Notes: generated by a model from the letters alone, not told the origin. A stretch of DNA of 64,000 bases from Sutcliffiella sp. FSL R7-0096 (GCF_038595065.1 NZ_CP152003.1:4816001-4880000), one strand, 5' to 3'. Shown: positions 15,642-24,746, counted from the first letter of the stretch. Numbers and translations: made by a program.

Positions 15642-16583
15642 TCAATACCCCCGCCCAACATTCACCGTATTCCGCAACTCACGACCGCTCTCTACACCCT
15701 CCAACGTCTCCAGAAAACAAGCCACCGCTTCTTCAGGCGTCGTAATCGCCGAAATATGTGGGGTGATCGTCACACCACGATGACTCCATAACCGACTCCC
15801 AACAGGTAATGGCTCTTCCTCAAATACATCTAAGACTGCCGCTTTAACGTTACGGCTATCCAATGCAGCCAATAAAGCATCATGGTCTACAGTCCCTCCT
15901 CTTCCTACGTTCAGGAACACCGCTTGATTCAGCTTTCCAAAGAATCCATCATCAAACAAACACTCCGTCTCCACAGTAAGAGGCAATGTATTTATCACAT
16001 AGTCAGCTTCTCCGATACAACTATCTTCAATCCCACCCAAAGGCATCACCTTACAAAAGTGGCTCTTTTCCGTCCCACTGCGGGATACCCCGTACACCTT
16101 CACCCCAAAGTATGCAAGGATCCGCGCTACCTCCTGACCGATCTCCCCTGTCCCAAAAATGACCACCTTCACTTCCTTCAATGCCCTTGGAGCAAGCATC
16201 TTCCATTCCCCACGCCCCTGCTGATCACGAAAAGTATCGTGATGCTGTAAGTCTTTTAGCATATAACTAAGCGTGTACTCTCCGATTTTCTGCCCAAATG
16301 AAGTGATCGTTCTTGTTAGGAGCACATCTTCGGGCCAATTCCCCAGTGCCATGTATCGGTCTACCCCGGCGCCAAGCGAGTGTACCCACTTCACATTTCC
16401 AAATTGAAAGTTCACTGTCGGTTGAAACGCCACATAAGCATCTGCCCACTCTAAGTCCTCCCGGCTAATCACACTTTCAGGAATAAAACGCAGATCTCTT
16501 CCTTTCAACGCTTCACTAGAATCTAACAACGAATCTAACTCTTTTATCAACCTACCTGTAAAAAGGATATTATTTATTTTCAT
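15642..16583 (-). CDS. D-isomer-specific 2-hydroxyacid dehydrogenase (NAD-binding)
   Basis: Protein of 313 aa. The Rossmann motif GTGEIG (residues 144-149) lies in the usual central NAD-binding domain. Catalytic elements of the family are visible: NVGRGGTVD (substrate-binding Arg), the Glu in DVFEEEPLP, and the His in ITPHISA. The enzyme reduces 2-oxoacids such as glyoxylate or hydroxypyruvate, or oxidises the D-hydroxyacids; the substrate is not predictable. It stands alone on the minus strand, divergent from TAXI operon 2, whose transported solute might be an organic acid, but a functional link is only a guess. Confidence 0.9.
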   Translation of the reverse strand: MKINNILFTGRLIKELDSLLDSSEALKGRDLRFIPESVISREDLEWADAYVAFQPTVNFQFGNVKWVHSLGAGVDRYMALGNWPEDVLLTRTITSFGQKIGEYTLSYMLKDLQHHDTFRDQQGRGEWKMLAPRALKEVKVVIFGTGEIGQEVARILAYFGVKVYGVSRSGTEKSHFCKVMPLGGIEDSCIGEADYVINTLPLTVETECLFDDGFFGKLNQAVFLNVGRGGTVDHDALLAALDSRNVKAAVLDVFEEEPLPVGSRLWSHRGVTITPHISAITTPEEAVACFLETLEGVESGRELRNTVNVGRGY

Positions 16584-16714
16584 TAAAGAGCACTCCCCAC
16601 TACTACGTTTTATCTATTCACTATTTTAGCATGGTAGAGTACAAGTGTAATAGCACACACTCCTCCGAAGAAGAGTGATTATAACAGAAAACCGCCTAAA
16701 TACTGGATTCACAT

Positions 16715-16743
16715 TTGATAAATCTCTGTAATGAATGTAAAAT
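16715..16743 (+). promoter_or_regulatory. Sigma-A promoter of TAXI-TRAP operon 2
   Basis: TTGATA, a 17-nt spacer and TAAAAT end about 35 nt before the start codon. Confidence 0.7.
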
Positions 16744-16777
16744 AGGAGATGTTAAAATTATTATTAGGGGGAGTTCG

Positions 16778-17758
16778 ATGAAAAAGAATAGTTTCTTAGC
16801 CTTATCTATGGTTCTAGTATTATCCTTATTCTTGGCTGCATGTGGTGGTGGAGATAATGGTTCTGGCGGGGAAGGCGGCAGTGAAGATCCAAAGTTCTTA
16901 AGCATGCTTACTGGTGGAACAAGTGGTACATACTATCCGCTAGGTGGAGCAATGGCTAAAATTATCGGTGAGAAAACAGATATCCAGACTGACGCAGTTT
17001 CTTCCAATGCATCTGCGGATAATGTAATCGCTTTATCTGAAGGCGACGCAGAGCTTGCTTTCGTTCAAACGGATGTTATGGCTAATGCGGTAGAAGGCAC
17101 AAACGCTTTTGAAGGAAAAGCTGTTGATAATGTTTTGGCTATTGGTTCTCTTTATCCGGAAACAATCCAAATCGTTACAAAGGCTGATTCTGGGATTTCC
17201 AGTGTAGAAGACCTAAAAGGTAAAACAGTATCTGTAGGTGCTCCTGGTTCTGGTACGTACATCAACGCACAACAAATCCTTGAAGTGCATGGCATGACAA
17301 TGGACGATATCAATGCTCAAAACCTTGACTTCGGTGAGTCCACTGGTGGAATCCAGGATGGAAACATCGACGCTGCGTTCATCACTTCCGGAACACCAAC
17401 TGGTGCGGTAGAAGGTCTATCTGCTACTACATCCGTTAGCATCGTTCCAATCGCTCAAGATAAAATTGATGAGCTAGTGGAAAAATATCCATACTATGCT
17501 GCTGATACAATTGAAGCTGGAACATACAACATGGAAAACGAAGTGACGACTGTCGCGGTCCTTGCAATGTTAGCTGTTTCTAAGGACCTTTCTGAGGACC
17601 TTGTTTATGAAATCACAAAAGCAATCTATGAAAACACTGGGGAAATTGCCCATGCCAAAGGTGAGTTCATCACCCTTGAAACGGCAACGGACGGAATCGG
17701 TATCGACTTCCACCCAGGTGCTGAGAAGTACTTTAAAGAAGAAGGTTTACTCGACTAA
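16778..17758 (+). CDS. TAXI-family TRAP solute-binding lipoprotein 2
   Basis: About 326 aa from ATG 16778, with AGGGGGAG upstream and the signal peptide MKKNSFLALSMVLVLSLF beginning there. The lipobox FLAAC is followed by a Gly/Asp/Ser linker. TAXI hallmarks are LTGGTSGTYYPLGGAMAKII near the N-terminus and TVSVGAPGSGTYINAQQIL in the middle. Paralogue of the protein encoded at 9739-10716. It delivers an unknown, probably anionic, solute to the permease at 18364-20379. Confidence 0.93.
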   Translation: MKKNSFLALSMVLVLSLFLAACGGGDNGSGGEGGSEDPKFLSMLTGGTSGTYYPLGGAMAKIIGEKTDIQTDAVSSNASADNVIALSEGDAELAFVQTDVMANAVEGTNAFEGKAVDNVLAIGSLYPETIQIVTKADSGISSVEDLKGKTVSVGAPGSGTYINAQQILEVHGMTMDDINAQNLDFGESTGGIQDGNIDAAFITSGTPTGAVEGLSATTSVSIVPIAQDKIDELVEKYPYYAADTIEAGTYNMENEVTTVAVLAMLAVSKDLSEDLVYEITKAIYENTGEIAHAKGEFITLETATDGIGIDFHPGAEKYFKEEGLLD

Positions 17759-17781
17759 TATCAGCTATAAGAATAGAGATT

Positions 17782-17829
17782 GGCCGACACTTGGTTCCAC
17801 TTTGCTGTCGGTCCTTCTTTTTATTTTTT
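17782..17829 (+). terminator. Intercistronic terminator/attenuator after the TAXI gene
   Basis: Stem GGCCGACA / TGTCGGTC followed by a long T-rich tract, placed between the binding-protein gene and the DUF1850 gene. It would lower expression of the membrane genes relative to the binding protein. Confidence 0.7.
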
Positions 17830-17843
17830 CTAGGTGGGTTAAG

Positions 17844-18371
17844 ATGAAAAAAAGAATGCTTGCAATCATATTATCCTCTACCATCGTTTTGCTATTATCG
17901 ATATTCTTCTTGGTCCCTTTGCGGACAGCATTGGTTTTCGATACGCAAAACACCGGACACATCCAAGCATACCTCCCCATAAATAAAGAGGACACCTTTC
18001 AAATCACCTTTACACATTCCATCCATTTAACGGATGTAGTGGAAAAATATATGGTGACAGATGACCTCCAAATCGTTCAAACCGAAATTGTCTATGAAGA
18101 ATTCGGAATTGGCATGCCATCCAATGCGGAAGACGGGGAGGAATTTGTCTATGAAGATGGCAAATACCATATCAAAGATTTGAATAATGTCTTCTCCTCT
18201 ATGAATATCCGAAATGGTAAAACCGTTTCCAAAAATCGACTTTCTTGGGGCCAAAACGGAGAAAAAATGATTTGGTTCAACGAATACTTTACTCCAGGAG
18301 ACTGGTATAATGTAAGAGTCGAAAAATTGACATTATGGCAGTATATGAAAGGAATGAAAATTCATGAGTGA
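17844..18371 (+). CDS. DUF1850 protein of TAXI-TRAP system 2
   Basis: About 175 aa from ATG 17844, with AGGTGGG upstream; the open frame extends further 5' but only as a shadow of the TAXI gene. One N-terminal membrane helix (about residues 5-25), then an extracytoplasmic domain with FTHSIHLTDVVEKYMV, matching the HS-x-E/K pattern of the copy at 9282-9749. Its last 8 nt overlap the permease gene start, indicating translational coupling. Confidence 0.87.
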   Translation: MKKRMLAIILSSTIVLLLSIFFLVPLRTALVFDTQNTGHIQAYLPINKEDTFQITFTHSIHLTDVVEKYMVTDDLQIVQTEIVYEEFGIGMPSNAEDGEEFVYEDGKYHIKDLNNVFSSMNIRNGKTVSKNRLSWGQNGEKMIWFNEYFTPGDWYNVRVEKLTLWQYMKGMKIHE

Positions 18372-20379
18372 TACAAACGCTAATAAGGACAAGGCATTGA
18401 CGGCAGAAGAGCAAGAACAACTGCTTGAAAAGTACGATCCAGATGCGAAAACCCGGCACCTGACAGGTTACGCAGGAAAAGTGGTCTTTTTCATGTTGAT
18501 CGCCTTTTCCCTTTTTCAACTTTACACAGGGATATTCGGCCAATTTACGGCATATATCCAACGTACTGTTCACTTGGGCTTTGCCCTTACACTGATCTTT
18601 CTGTTGTTCCCTGCCAGAAGAGGGGCACCGAAAAATAAGGTCGCTTGGTACGATTACATCCTTGTCGGATTGACCATTGTCGTCTGCGGATACTGGCCAG
18701 TATTTTATGACACGATGATCCAACAGATCGGCAGCATCAATTCCCAACAAGCGGTAATTGGTGGACTGGCCATCCTTTTGGTTATAGAAGCGACAAGGCG
18801 TGCTATCGGGCTACCGATCACCATCATCGCTACCGTATTTATGATTTACGCCTTATTCGGGCCATATATGCCTGGAATGCTTGCACATAGAGGTCTCAGC
18901 CTTAATCAATTTATTCAAAGTATGTTCTTTACGACAGAAGGAATTCTAGGAACACCGCTACAGGTATCATCTACCTATATTTTCTTATTCTTATTATTTG
19001 GTGCGTTCCTTGTTCAAACCGGAGTCGGAAACTACTTTAATGATTTGGCCATTTCCCTAGCAGGCAGAAGAACTGGTGGGCCTGCAAAGGTTGCCATTTT
19101 CTCCAGTGCCTTGCAAGGTACAATCTCTGGAAGCTCTGTTGCGAATACAGTTACAACTGGTTCCTACACCATTCCTTTGATGAAGCGACTGGGATACCAC
19201 CGCAACTTTGCCGGAGCGGTAGAAGCAGCTTCTTCCACTGGTGGACAAATCATGCCACCAATCATGGGTGCTGCCGCTTTCTTGATGATCGAATTTGCAG
19301 GTGTGGCATACTGGGATATCGCCAAAGCCGCTACCATCCCAGCAATTCTATATTTCTCAGGAATCTGGATCATGACTCACCTGGAAGCGAAAAAGCAAGG
19401 CCTGCATGGCTTGCCAAAAGAAGAAATACCAAAGAAGCGTGAAGTATTAAAGAAGATTCACCTGTTATTACCTATACTAATCATCGTATTCCTTTTATTC
19501 CAAGGCTTCAGTATTGAACGTACTGCCCTACTTGGTATTTTAAGTACGATCATCGTAAGTATGTTCCGGAAAGATACGAGAATTAATTTAGAGAGATTCA
19601 TTCTTGCACTGACAAATGGGGCACGTACCGCATTAGGTGTTGCTGCTGCCACAGCGTGTGCTGGTATCATCGTAGGGGTCGTGACGAAAACTGGACTTGG
19701 ACTTAAAATGGGGAACAGCCTTGTAGGAATCGCTGCATCCATTACCTCCACTCCAACATTGCTATTGTTATTGACTCTATTCTTCACGATGATTGCTTCG
19801 ATCATCTTGGGGATGGGTTCACCGACGACAGCCAATTATATTATTACATCGACGATTGCGCTACCTGCCATCATCGCATTGAATAACCAGCTAGAAGTTG
19901 CCATTCCGATTCTTGCTGCGCACATGTTCGTGTTCTACTTCGGAATTGTAGCCGATATCACTCCACCAGTAGCCCTTGCCGCCTTTGCTGCAACCGGGAT
20001 ATCCAAAGGGGAGCCGATACGTACCGGAATAAATGCCTCCAAGCTTGCCATTGCGGCATTTATCATCCCGTACATGTTTGTATTCCAGCCACAGCTGCTT
20101 ATGATCGATACGACCATTCCGGAAGTTTCCTGGATACTTGTGACCTCCATTGTCGGGATGATCTCCATCGGTGCCGGCCTTATCGGTTTCTGGTACAGAA
20201 AGCTTCACTGGATCGAACGTATCATCACCGTTTCTACAGGGTTGCTTCTAATTTACCCTGAGGCCAATACAGATATCTTCGGATTCATCGCCTTTGGTGT
20301 GATGCTAGCTTTACAGATTTTCTGGAAGCGAGGCAACACAGGAAAAGGTACGGAGAAAGCTGTAGTGGAAGCGAAATAA
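18364..20379 (+). CDS. TRAP transporter fused permease (DctQM-type, TAXI system 2)
   Basis: Polytopic protein of 671 aa, the same length and layout as the permease at 7258-9285: a DctQ-like N-terminal region after a charged cytosolic start, then a DctM region with LLLFGAFLVQTGVGNYFNDL, SALQGTISGSSVANTVTTGS and ILGMGSPTTANYII. Small divergence, for example GSPTTA against GLPSIP in the same loop, suggests the two systems may differ in substrate. Third gene of the operon and followed directly by a strong terminator. Confidence 0.93.
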   Translation: MSDTNANKDKALTAEEQEQLLEKYDPDAKTRHLTGYAGKVVFFMLIAFSLFQLYTGIFGQFTAYIQRTVHLGFALTLIFLLFPARRGAPKNKVAWYDYILVGLTIVVCGYWPVFYDTMIQQIGSINSQQAVIGGLAILLVIEATRRAIGLPITIIATVFMIYALFGPYMPGMLAHRGLSLNQFIQSMFFTTEGILGTPLQVSSTYIFLFLLFGAFLVQTGVGNYFNDLAISLAGRRTGGPAKVAIFSSALQGTISGSSVANTVTTGSYTIPLMKRLGYHRNFAGAVEAASSTGGQIMPPIMGAAAFLMIEFAGVAYWDIAKAATIPAILYFSGIWIMTHLEAKKQGLHGLPKEEIPKKREVLKKIHLLLPILIIVFLLFQGFSIERTALLGILSTIIVSMFRKDTRINLERFILALTNGARTALGVAAATACAGIIVGVVTKTGLGLKMGNSLVGIAASITSTPTLLLLLTLFFTMIASIILGMGSPTTANYIITSTIALPAIIALNNQLEVAIPILAAHMFVFYFGIVADITPPVALAAFAATGISKGEPIRTGINASKLAIAAFIIPYMFVFQPQLLMIDTTIPEVSWILVTSIVGMISIGAGLIGFWYRKLHWIERIITVSTGLLLIYPEANTDIFGFIAFGVMLALQIFWKRGNTGKGTEKAVVEAK

Positions 20380-20393
20380 CATTTTTAATTTTT

Positions 20394-20433
20394 AAAAACC
20401 TGCCTCCGATTTGTTTGGGGGCAGGTTTTTTTT
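20394..20433 (+). terminator. Terminator of TAXI-TRAP operon 2
   Basis: Stem AAAACCTGCC / GGCAGGTTTT with a run of T. Confidence 0.9.
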
Positions 20434-20549
20434 ATGTGGTATGAAGGTCTTTTGTTAGTCTTTTTCAGTTTGGAATGAGATTCTACTAGTATATTAGGCC
20501 CTTTTGTTAAACTTCCTACTAATTTGAAGGTAATCTCGGAAGTCGAAGT

Positions 20550-20645
20550 GGCCCAAGTGCCAAGTTGATGCCAAAATGAAGCAAGTTCGTACCAAATTGA
20601 GGCAAGTTCGTGCCAAAACACCCTGAGTTCATGCCAAACCCTATA
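20550..20645. repeat. Degenerate tandem array, 21-bp period, AGTTCGTGCCAAA core
   Basis: The dinucleotide CC of the core GCCAAA recurs at 20571, 20592, 20613 and 20634, exactly 21 bp apart, with a weaker unit to the left near 20552. Units look like AGTTCGTGCCAAAACACCCTG. The array lies between two convergent genes, flanked by their terminators. Confidence 0.8.
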
Positions 20646-20685
20646 TTTCCTTCTTCCACAGCTCCCCCAACGGCAAACACCCCAA

Positions 20686-20720
20686 ACAAAAAAGCAGTAG
20701 GGCGCAATCTCCCCTACTGT
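20686..20720 (-). terminator. Terminator of the 5-oxoprolinase operon
   Basis: On the minus strand the stem ACAGTAGGG / CCCTACTGC is followed by TTTTTT. Confidence 0.85.
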
Positions 20721-20741
20721 GAATAATCCTCTAAACTCTTA

Positions 20742-21686
20742 TTATGTCAACTTCTCCAGCACACTAAAAAACTTGGCCCTCTTCACATACAATGCTTGTG
20801 CTTCTTCCACAGAAACTTCCCTGAATCGAATCTGAGTTCCTGGCTGTGCCTGAGCCAGTAGCGGTATATCATAGGAAATGACGGTAGCAATCCTTGTATA
20901 ACCGCCGGTTGTCTGCCTGTCGGCCATCAATAGTATCGGGCTTCCATCTGCAGGAACTTGTATCCCCCCAAGAGGGATCGCTTCTGAGATGATATCTGCC
21001 GATGTTTTGTGCTCGATTTTAGGCCCTTTTAGTCTATAGCCCATCCTATCCGATTGCGGGGTGACTTCATAAGTGGAGGAAAGGAATGTTTCCACAGATG
21101 ATTCATGAAAGGCCTCAAGATGGGGCCCAAGGCATACCCTTATTTCCATCTCTTTATTGTAGGAAGGTATCTCTTGGGGATGGATGGATCGTCTGGTTCG
21201 TACACCAACATGACCTTCTCCGTATAGTACATCGTCCTTTTCCAGCCCCCGGCCGTTCAACCCGCCAATTTTCGCTTTTAAAAAGGTTGATTTACTTCCC
21301 ATTACAACCGGGACATCGAATCCCCCGGCCACACAAATATAAGAACGGGCACCCTCTATTGGCTTCCCGAACTCAAGAAGCTCTCCCTTTTTCACCTTGA
21401 AACTCTTCCACATGGATACTTTTTTCCCATTGACCTTAGGAGATAAATTCCCACCGCATATGACAACGACAACATCCTCTAAAGCCTTTAGCTCTGGCCC
21501 CATGAAGGTGACTTCGAGTGCCGCCTCCCCTTTATCATTTCCGACCAAAAGGTTGCCTATCTGAAGGGCGTACTCATCCATCGCACCTGAAACAACCACC
21601 CCAAACTCCTGAAGTCCTGTCCGCCCTAAATCCTGAAAGGTTGTTAATAGCCCTGGTTTCATTACTTGAAACAGAGGTTTAGTCAT
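20742..21686 (-). CDS. pxpC: 5-oxoprolinase subunit C (KipA/PxpC)
   Basis: About 314 aa from ATG 21686, 8 nt inside the end of pxpA. The carboxyltransferase-like fold is shown by FQDLGRTGLQEFGVVVSGAM near the start, CGGNLSPKVNGKKVSMWKSF, and the late ADRQTTGGYTRIATVIS. With PxpA and PxpB it forms the ATP-dependent 5-oxoprolinase that converts 5-oxoproline (pyroglutamate), a spontaneous metabolic damage product, to glutamate. The B. subtilis homologue KipA also binds KipI, the inhibitor of sporulation kinase A. Last gene of the operon. Confidence 0.92.
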   Translation of the reverse strand: MTKPLFQVMKPGLLTTFQDLGRTGLQEFGVVVSGAMDEYALQIGNLLVGNDKGEAALEVTFMGPELKALEDVVVVICGGNLSPKVNGKKVSMWKSFKVKKGELLEFGKPIEGARSYICVAGGFDVPVVMGSKSTFLKAKIGGLNGRGLEKDDVLYGEGHVGVRTRRSIHPQEIPSYNKEMEIRVCLGPHLEAFHESSVETFLSSTYEVTPQSDRMGYRLKGPKIEHKTSADIISEAIPLGGIQVPADGSPILLMADRQTTGGYTRIATVISYDIPLLAQAQPGTQIRFREVSVEEAQALYVKRAKFFSVLEKLT

Positions 21687-22455
21687 GGATCTCCACCACC
21701 CCAAAGGCTTGGATCTCCACCTGTTCTTCCTCCAATTTCGCTCTTAACTTCCGAACAAACTCTAAGGCTTCCGGTTCATCTCCGTGCACACAGATGGTAT
21801 CTGCTTGAATGGAAATGTCCTGGCCGTCTACGGCTTCCACCTTTCCATCCGTCACCATTCTCAGTACCCGCTCTACTGCAAGGTCTGAATCGTGTATCAT
21901 GGCATCTGCATGGGACCTTGGAGTGAGTGTTCCATCAGGTTGATAGGTTCTATCGGCGAATACTTCCTGTGCCACTTTTAAGCCGACTTTTTCTCCTGCC
22001 CGGACGAGTTCACTTCCTGCCAAGCCGAATAAAATCAGGTTCGAATCGACTGTGTGTACCGCTTTTGCAATGGCCATAGCCACTTCACTATCTTTAGATG
22101 CCAAGTTATACAAGGCACCGTGCGGCTTCACATGATGAACGTGTGTCCCATATACTGTTGCAGCAGCCTGTATTGCTCCAATCTGATAGACTACAAGGTT
22201 GAAGATCTCTTCTCGGCTCATAAACATATCACGTCGGCCAAACCCCGCCAGGTCGGGGAATCCAGGGTGGGCCCCAATGGAAACTCCTAGCCCTGCAGCT
22301 GTCTTAACGGTTTCCATCAACACATTGTAGTCCCCGGCATGAAAACCGCAGGCAATGTTTGCAGACGAAATGTACTTCAGTACTTCCTGATCATTTCCGA
22401 TGGTATACGCACCATAGCTTTCGCCTAAATCACTGTTCAGGTCGATGGTTTTCAT
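21679..22455 (-). CDS. pxpA: 5-oxoprolinase subunit A (LamB/YcsF family)
   Basis: About 258 aa from ATG 22455. Family motifs are DLNSDLGESYGAY at the start, ANIACGFHAGD, SIGAHPGFPDLAGFGRR and KPHGALYN; the acidic and histidine residues in these form the active site of the LamB/YcsF fold. Acts with PxpB and PxpC on 5-oxoproline in the cytosol. It starts 26 nt inside the end of pxpB and overlaps pxpC by 8 nt, so all three subunits are translationally coupled. Confidence 0.94.
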   Translation of the reverse strand: MKTIDLNSDLGESYGAYTIGNDQEVLKYISSANIACGFHAGDYNVLMETVKTAAGLGVSIGAHPGFPDLAGFGRRDMFMSREEIFNLVVYQIGAIQAAATVYGTHVHHVKPHGALYNLASKDSEVAMAIAKAVHTVDSNLILFGLAGSELVRAGEKVGLKVAQEVFADRTYQPDGTLTPRSHADAMIHDSDLAVERVLRMVTDGKVEAVDGQDISIQADTICVHGDEPEALEFVRKLRAKLEEEQVEIQAFGVVEIHD

Positions 22456-23188
22456 CATGTCCTCCCCCTTTTTGATAGCTTTTCACCTTATATTCACCAA
22501 GCTTGATGGCTTCTTCTATCTCTTCATATTCTTTTTGTCCAATAGGAACGAAGCGGATATAAGCCCCAGCAGATAAAAGGATCGGGTCCTCCCTCTCTGG
22601 ATCATAAAGCTTCACGGGCGTCTTCCCGATAACCTGCCATCCACCTGGAGTTTCTAAAGGGTAGACACCTGTTTGCTCCCCCGCTATTCCTACTGATCCA
22701 GCCTCGATTTTTGCCCTCGGATTTTCTCGTCTTGGTGTGGCAATATCTTTCGTCATTCCACCCAAGTAAGGAAAGCCTGGGACAAACCCCATCATGTATA
22801 TAAGATAGGACTGGGCAGAATGGATAGAAACGACCTGATTTTCCGTCAATCCATTGCAGCTTGCCACCTCTGACAAATCAGGCCCGACCTCCCCTCCATA
22901 CAGGACAGGGATTTCATAGACGATAGAGTCAGAGTTTACATCTTCCCTTTGTGATTGGTCTTGAATTTCCTCGAGCTTTTGGCACAAATCCTTATAGTTA
23001 ATTTTATCCGGTTGATAGAATATAGTGAGCGTCGTATAGGCCGGCACCCACTCTATAATGCCTTCGATATCTTGCTTCCTAAGGTGATCCGCAAACAGTC
23101 TAATCTGATGATTCGTTTTTTCTGATATGTCGGACCCAAATAGAATCTGTATACCTGTATCCCCTAATGGGTGAAATTGGACTTTCAA
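22430..23188 (-). CDS. pxpB: 5-oxoprolinase subunit B (KipI/PxpB)
   Basis: About 252 aa. The start is taken as TTG 23188, which lies behind GAGGAGGGG; a TTG at 23206 has no such site. Family features are FHPLGDTGIQILFG at the N-terminus, YMMGFVPGFPYLGGM and GEQTGVYPLETPGGWQVIG. The protein is a cyclophilin-like/allophanate-hydrolase subunit 1 relative. KipI of B. subtilis inhibits the sporulation kinase KinA in addition to its enzymatic role; a second role here is possible but not shown by sequence. Confidence 0.92.
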   Translation of the reverse strand: MKVQFHPLGDTGIQILFGSDISEKTNHQIRLFADHLRKQDIEGIIEWVPAYTTLTIFYQPDKINYKDLCQKLEEIQDQSQREDVNSDSIVYEIPVLYGGEVGPDLSEVASCNGLTENQVVSIHSAQSYLIYMMGFVPGFPYLGGMTKDIATPRRENPRAKIEAGSVGIAGEQTGVYPLETPGGWQVIGKTPVKLYDPEREDPILLSAGAYIRFVPIGQKEYEEIEEAIKLGEYKVKSYQKGGGHDENHRPEQ

Positions 23189-23218
23189 TTTGGCTCCCCT
23201 CCTCAAGTTCTGTCTATA

Positions 23219-24448
23219 TTATGAGAACAGCTTCGGCACCTGGTTGATTAACGTGACCGCTGCCAAGTAAGCTGTTGCGATAAACACAACCGCACCAAAA
23301 ATCGTCAACCACAACGGGTGTTTGTAATCCCCGACAATCTCTTTTTTGTAAGCTGCTATCAGTAGCGTTCCAAGTGCGACAGGTAAAATAAGTCCGTTAA
23401 ACGCACCAGCCAAGATCAACAATAGAACTGGCTCGCCAATGAAAGCAAAAATAATCGTGGATACGACAATGAACCCAATGATGACCTTTGAGTTATTTCG
23501 ATCAATCTTTTTAGACAATGTTCGTAAAAAAGAAACAGATGTATAAGCTGCCCCGACAACAGAGGTGATCCCCGCTGCCCAGAGCACTAGGCCGAACATT
23601 TTATAACCAACCATTCCCGCTGCCTCCATAAAAACGGATGCAGGTGGATTGTTTGGATCTAATTTAAAACCGGCGGCAACAACACCAAGCACGGCAAGGA
23701 ACAAGAATATTCGCATGATAGAAGCGATGACAATTCCTGATACAGAACTCTTCGTCACATGATGCAGGTTTTCCTTTCCGCTGATTCCGGCATCCAATAG
23801 CCTGTGTCCACCAGCGAACGTGATATAGCCACCAACCGTTCCACCAACCAGGGTAATAATGGCAAAGACATCAATGGTTTCCGGCGCAAACGTACGGAAA
23901 ACAGCCTCCCCTACAGGCGGATTACTTTGGAATGCCACATAAAGGGTGAGCAAAACCATCATCAATCCCAAATAACGAGCAATCTTGTCCATTGCCACTC
24001 CTGCCTCTTTGGATAGGAATATCCCTATGGCAATGGCAGCGGTGATGACGGCTCCAATTCGCACATCGATACCAAAAAGTACGTTCATTCCGAGGCCCGC
24101 CCCACCAATGTTACCTACGTTGAATGCAAGACCACCCAAGGCAACGGCAAAAGCGAGGAAATACCCAAGTCCAGGCAGGACCATATTGGCAATATCCTGC
24201 CCCCTTTTCTTGGAGACGGCGATAATTCTCCAAACATTTACCTGTACCCCAATATCCAAGATGATCGACATTAATATGACAAAACCGAAGCTTGCAAGAA
24301 GCTGTTCAGTAAATACAGCCGTTTGCGTTAAGAAACCCGGTCCGATGGCAGAAGCCCCCATCAGAAAGGCCGCTCCTAGCAGGACACTCCAGTTACTTTT
24401 CGTCGGTTTATGTAAATCATCGTAGCTGTTCTTCTGTTTTGAAGACAT
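23219..24448 (-). CDS. NRAMP-like transporter of the 5-oxoprolinase operon (YcsG-like)
   Basis: Protein of 409 aa with about eleven membrane helices. The overall fold resembles NRAMP divalent-metal transporters, but the first helix reads SAIGPGFLTQTAVFTEQ, so the canonical metal-binding DPGN motif is absent. It heads the minus-strand operon, 30 nt before pxpB, as ycsG accompanies kipI/kipA in B. subtilis. Given the missing metal ligands and the neighbours, transport of something other than Mn2+/Fe2+, for example 5-oxoproline, is plausible but unproven. Confidence 0.85.
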   Translation of the reverse strand: MSSKQKNSYDDLHKPTKSNWSVLLGAAFLMGASAIGPGFLTQTAVFTEQLLASFGFVILMSIILDIGVQVNVWRIIAVSKKRGQDIANMVLPGLGYFLAFAVALGGLAFNVGNIGGAGLGMNVLFGIDVRIGAVITAAIAIGIFLSKEAGVAMDKIARYLGLMMVLLTLYVAFQSNPPVGEAVFRTFAPETIDVFAIITLVGGTVGGYITFAGGHRLLDAGISGKENLHHVTKSSVSGIVIASIMRIFLFLAVLGVVAAGFKLDPNNPPASVFMEAAGMVGYKMFGLVLWAAGITSVVGAAYTSVSFLRTLSKKIDRNNSKVIIGFIVVSTIIFAFIGEPVLLLILAGAFNGLILPVALGTLLIAAYKKEIVGDYKHPLWLTIFGAVVFIATAYLAAVTLINQVPKLFS

Positions 24449-24475
24449 ATATCGAAAACCCCCTTTGCCTTTATG

Positions 24476-24504
24476 ATTTTATAAAATTTGAACTATTATT
24501 CCAA
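24476..24504 (-). promoter_or_regulatory. Candidate sigma-A promoter of the 5-oxoprolinase operon
   Basis: On the minus strand TTGGAA, a 17-nt spacer and TAAAAT end about 28 nt before the start codon. Confidence 0.45.
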
Positions 24505-24549
24505 TATACTAACCCTACCACAAAAGTCCGAAGGATAAAAATCCTCAAA

Positions 24550-24720
24550 AAGGCACTTTTATATCCCCTAGTAAAAAGTCGGCAATTGAACTTTTTACTG
24601 AGTATTTACTCAAGATATGCATGTAGCATATCTAGTATTGCGGGGAAAAGAGCACGAAAGGAAGGAGTATTACGGTTGGTTTAAAAATAAGTAAAAGCAA
24701 CAAAGTTTACGAAGAAGCCT
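24550..24720. repeat. MITE-like interspersed repeat, copy A
   Basis: Shares GTAAAAAGTCGGCAATTG (24571-24588), GAAAAGAGCACG and the end AGCAACAAAGTTTACGAAG with the copy at 30348-30534. Spacing between these blocks is similar. No open frame is present. The left end is diverged. Confidence 0.7.
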
Positions 24721-24721
24721 A

Positions 24722-24746
24722 CAAAAAAACCACCGCTATGGGTGGC
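24722..24746 (-). terminator. Terminator of the degV-family gene
   Basis: Minus-strand stem GCCACCC / CGGTGGT with a T7 run. Confidence 0.85.

Noticed and set aside
17601-17843. Longer N-terminus for the second DUF1850 protein
   Set aside because: That part overlaps the TAXI gene out of frame and an intercistronic terminator; the ATG at 17844 has a ribosome-binding site and begins the membrane anchor.
20385-20621. Minus-strand frame with FWHELAS-like repeats
   Set aside because: Also a by-product of a 21-bp array, running through two terminators; no start signal.
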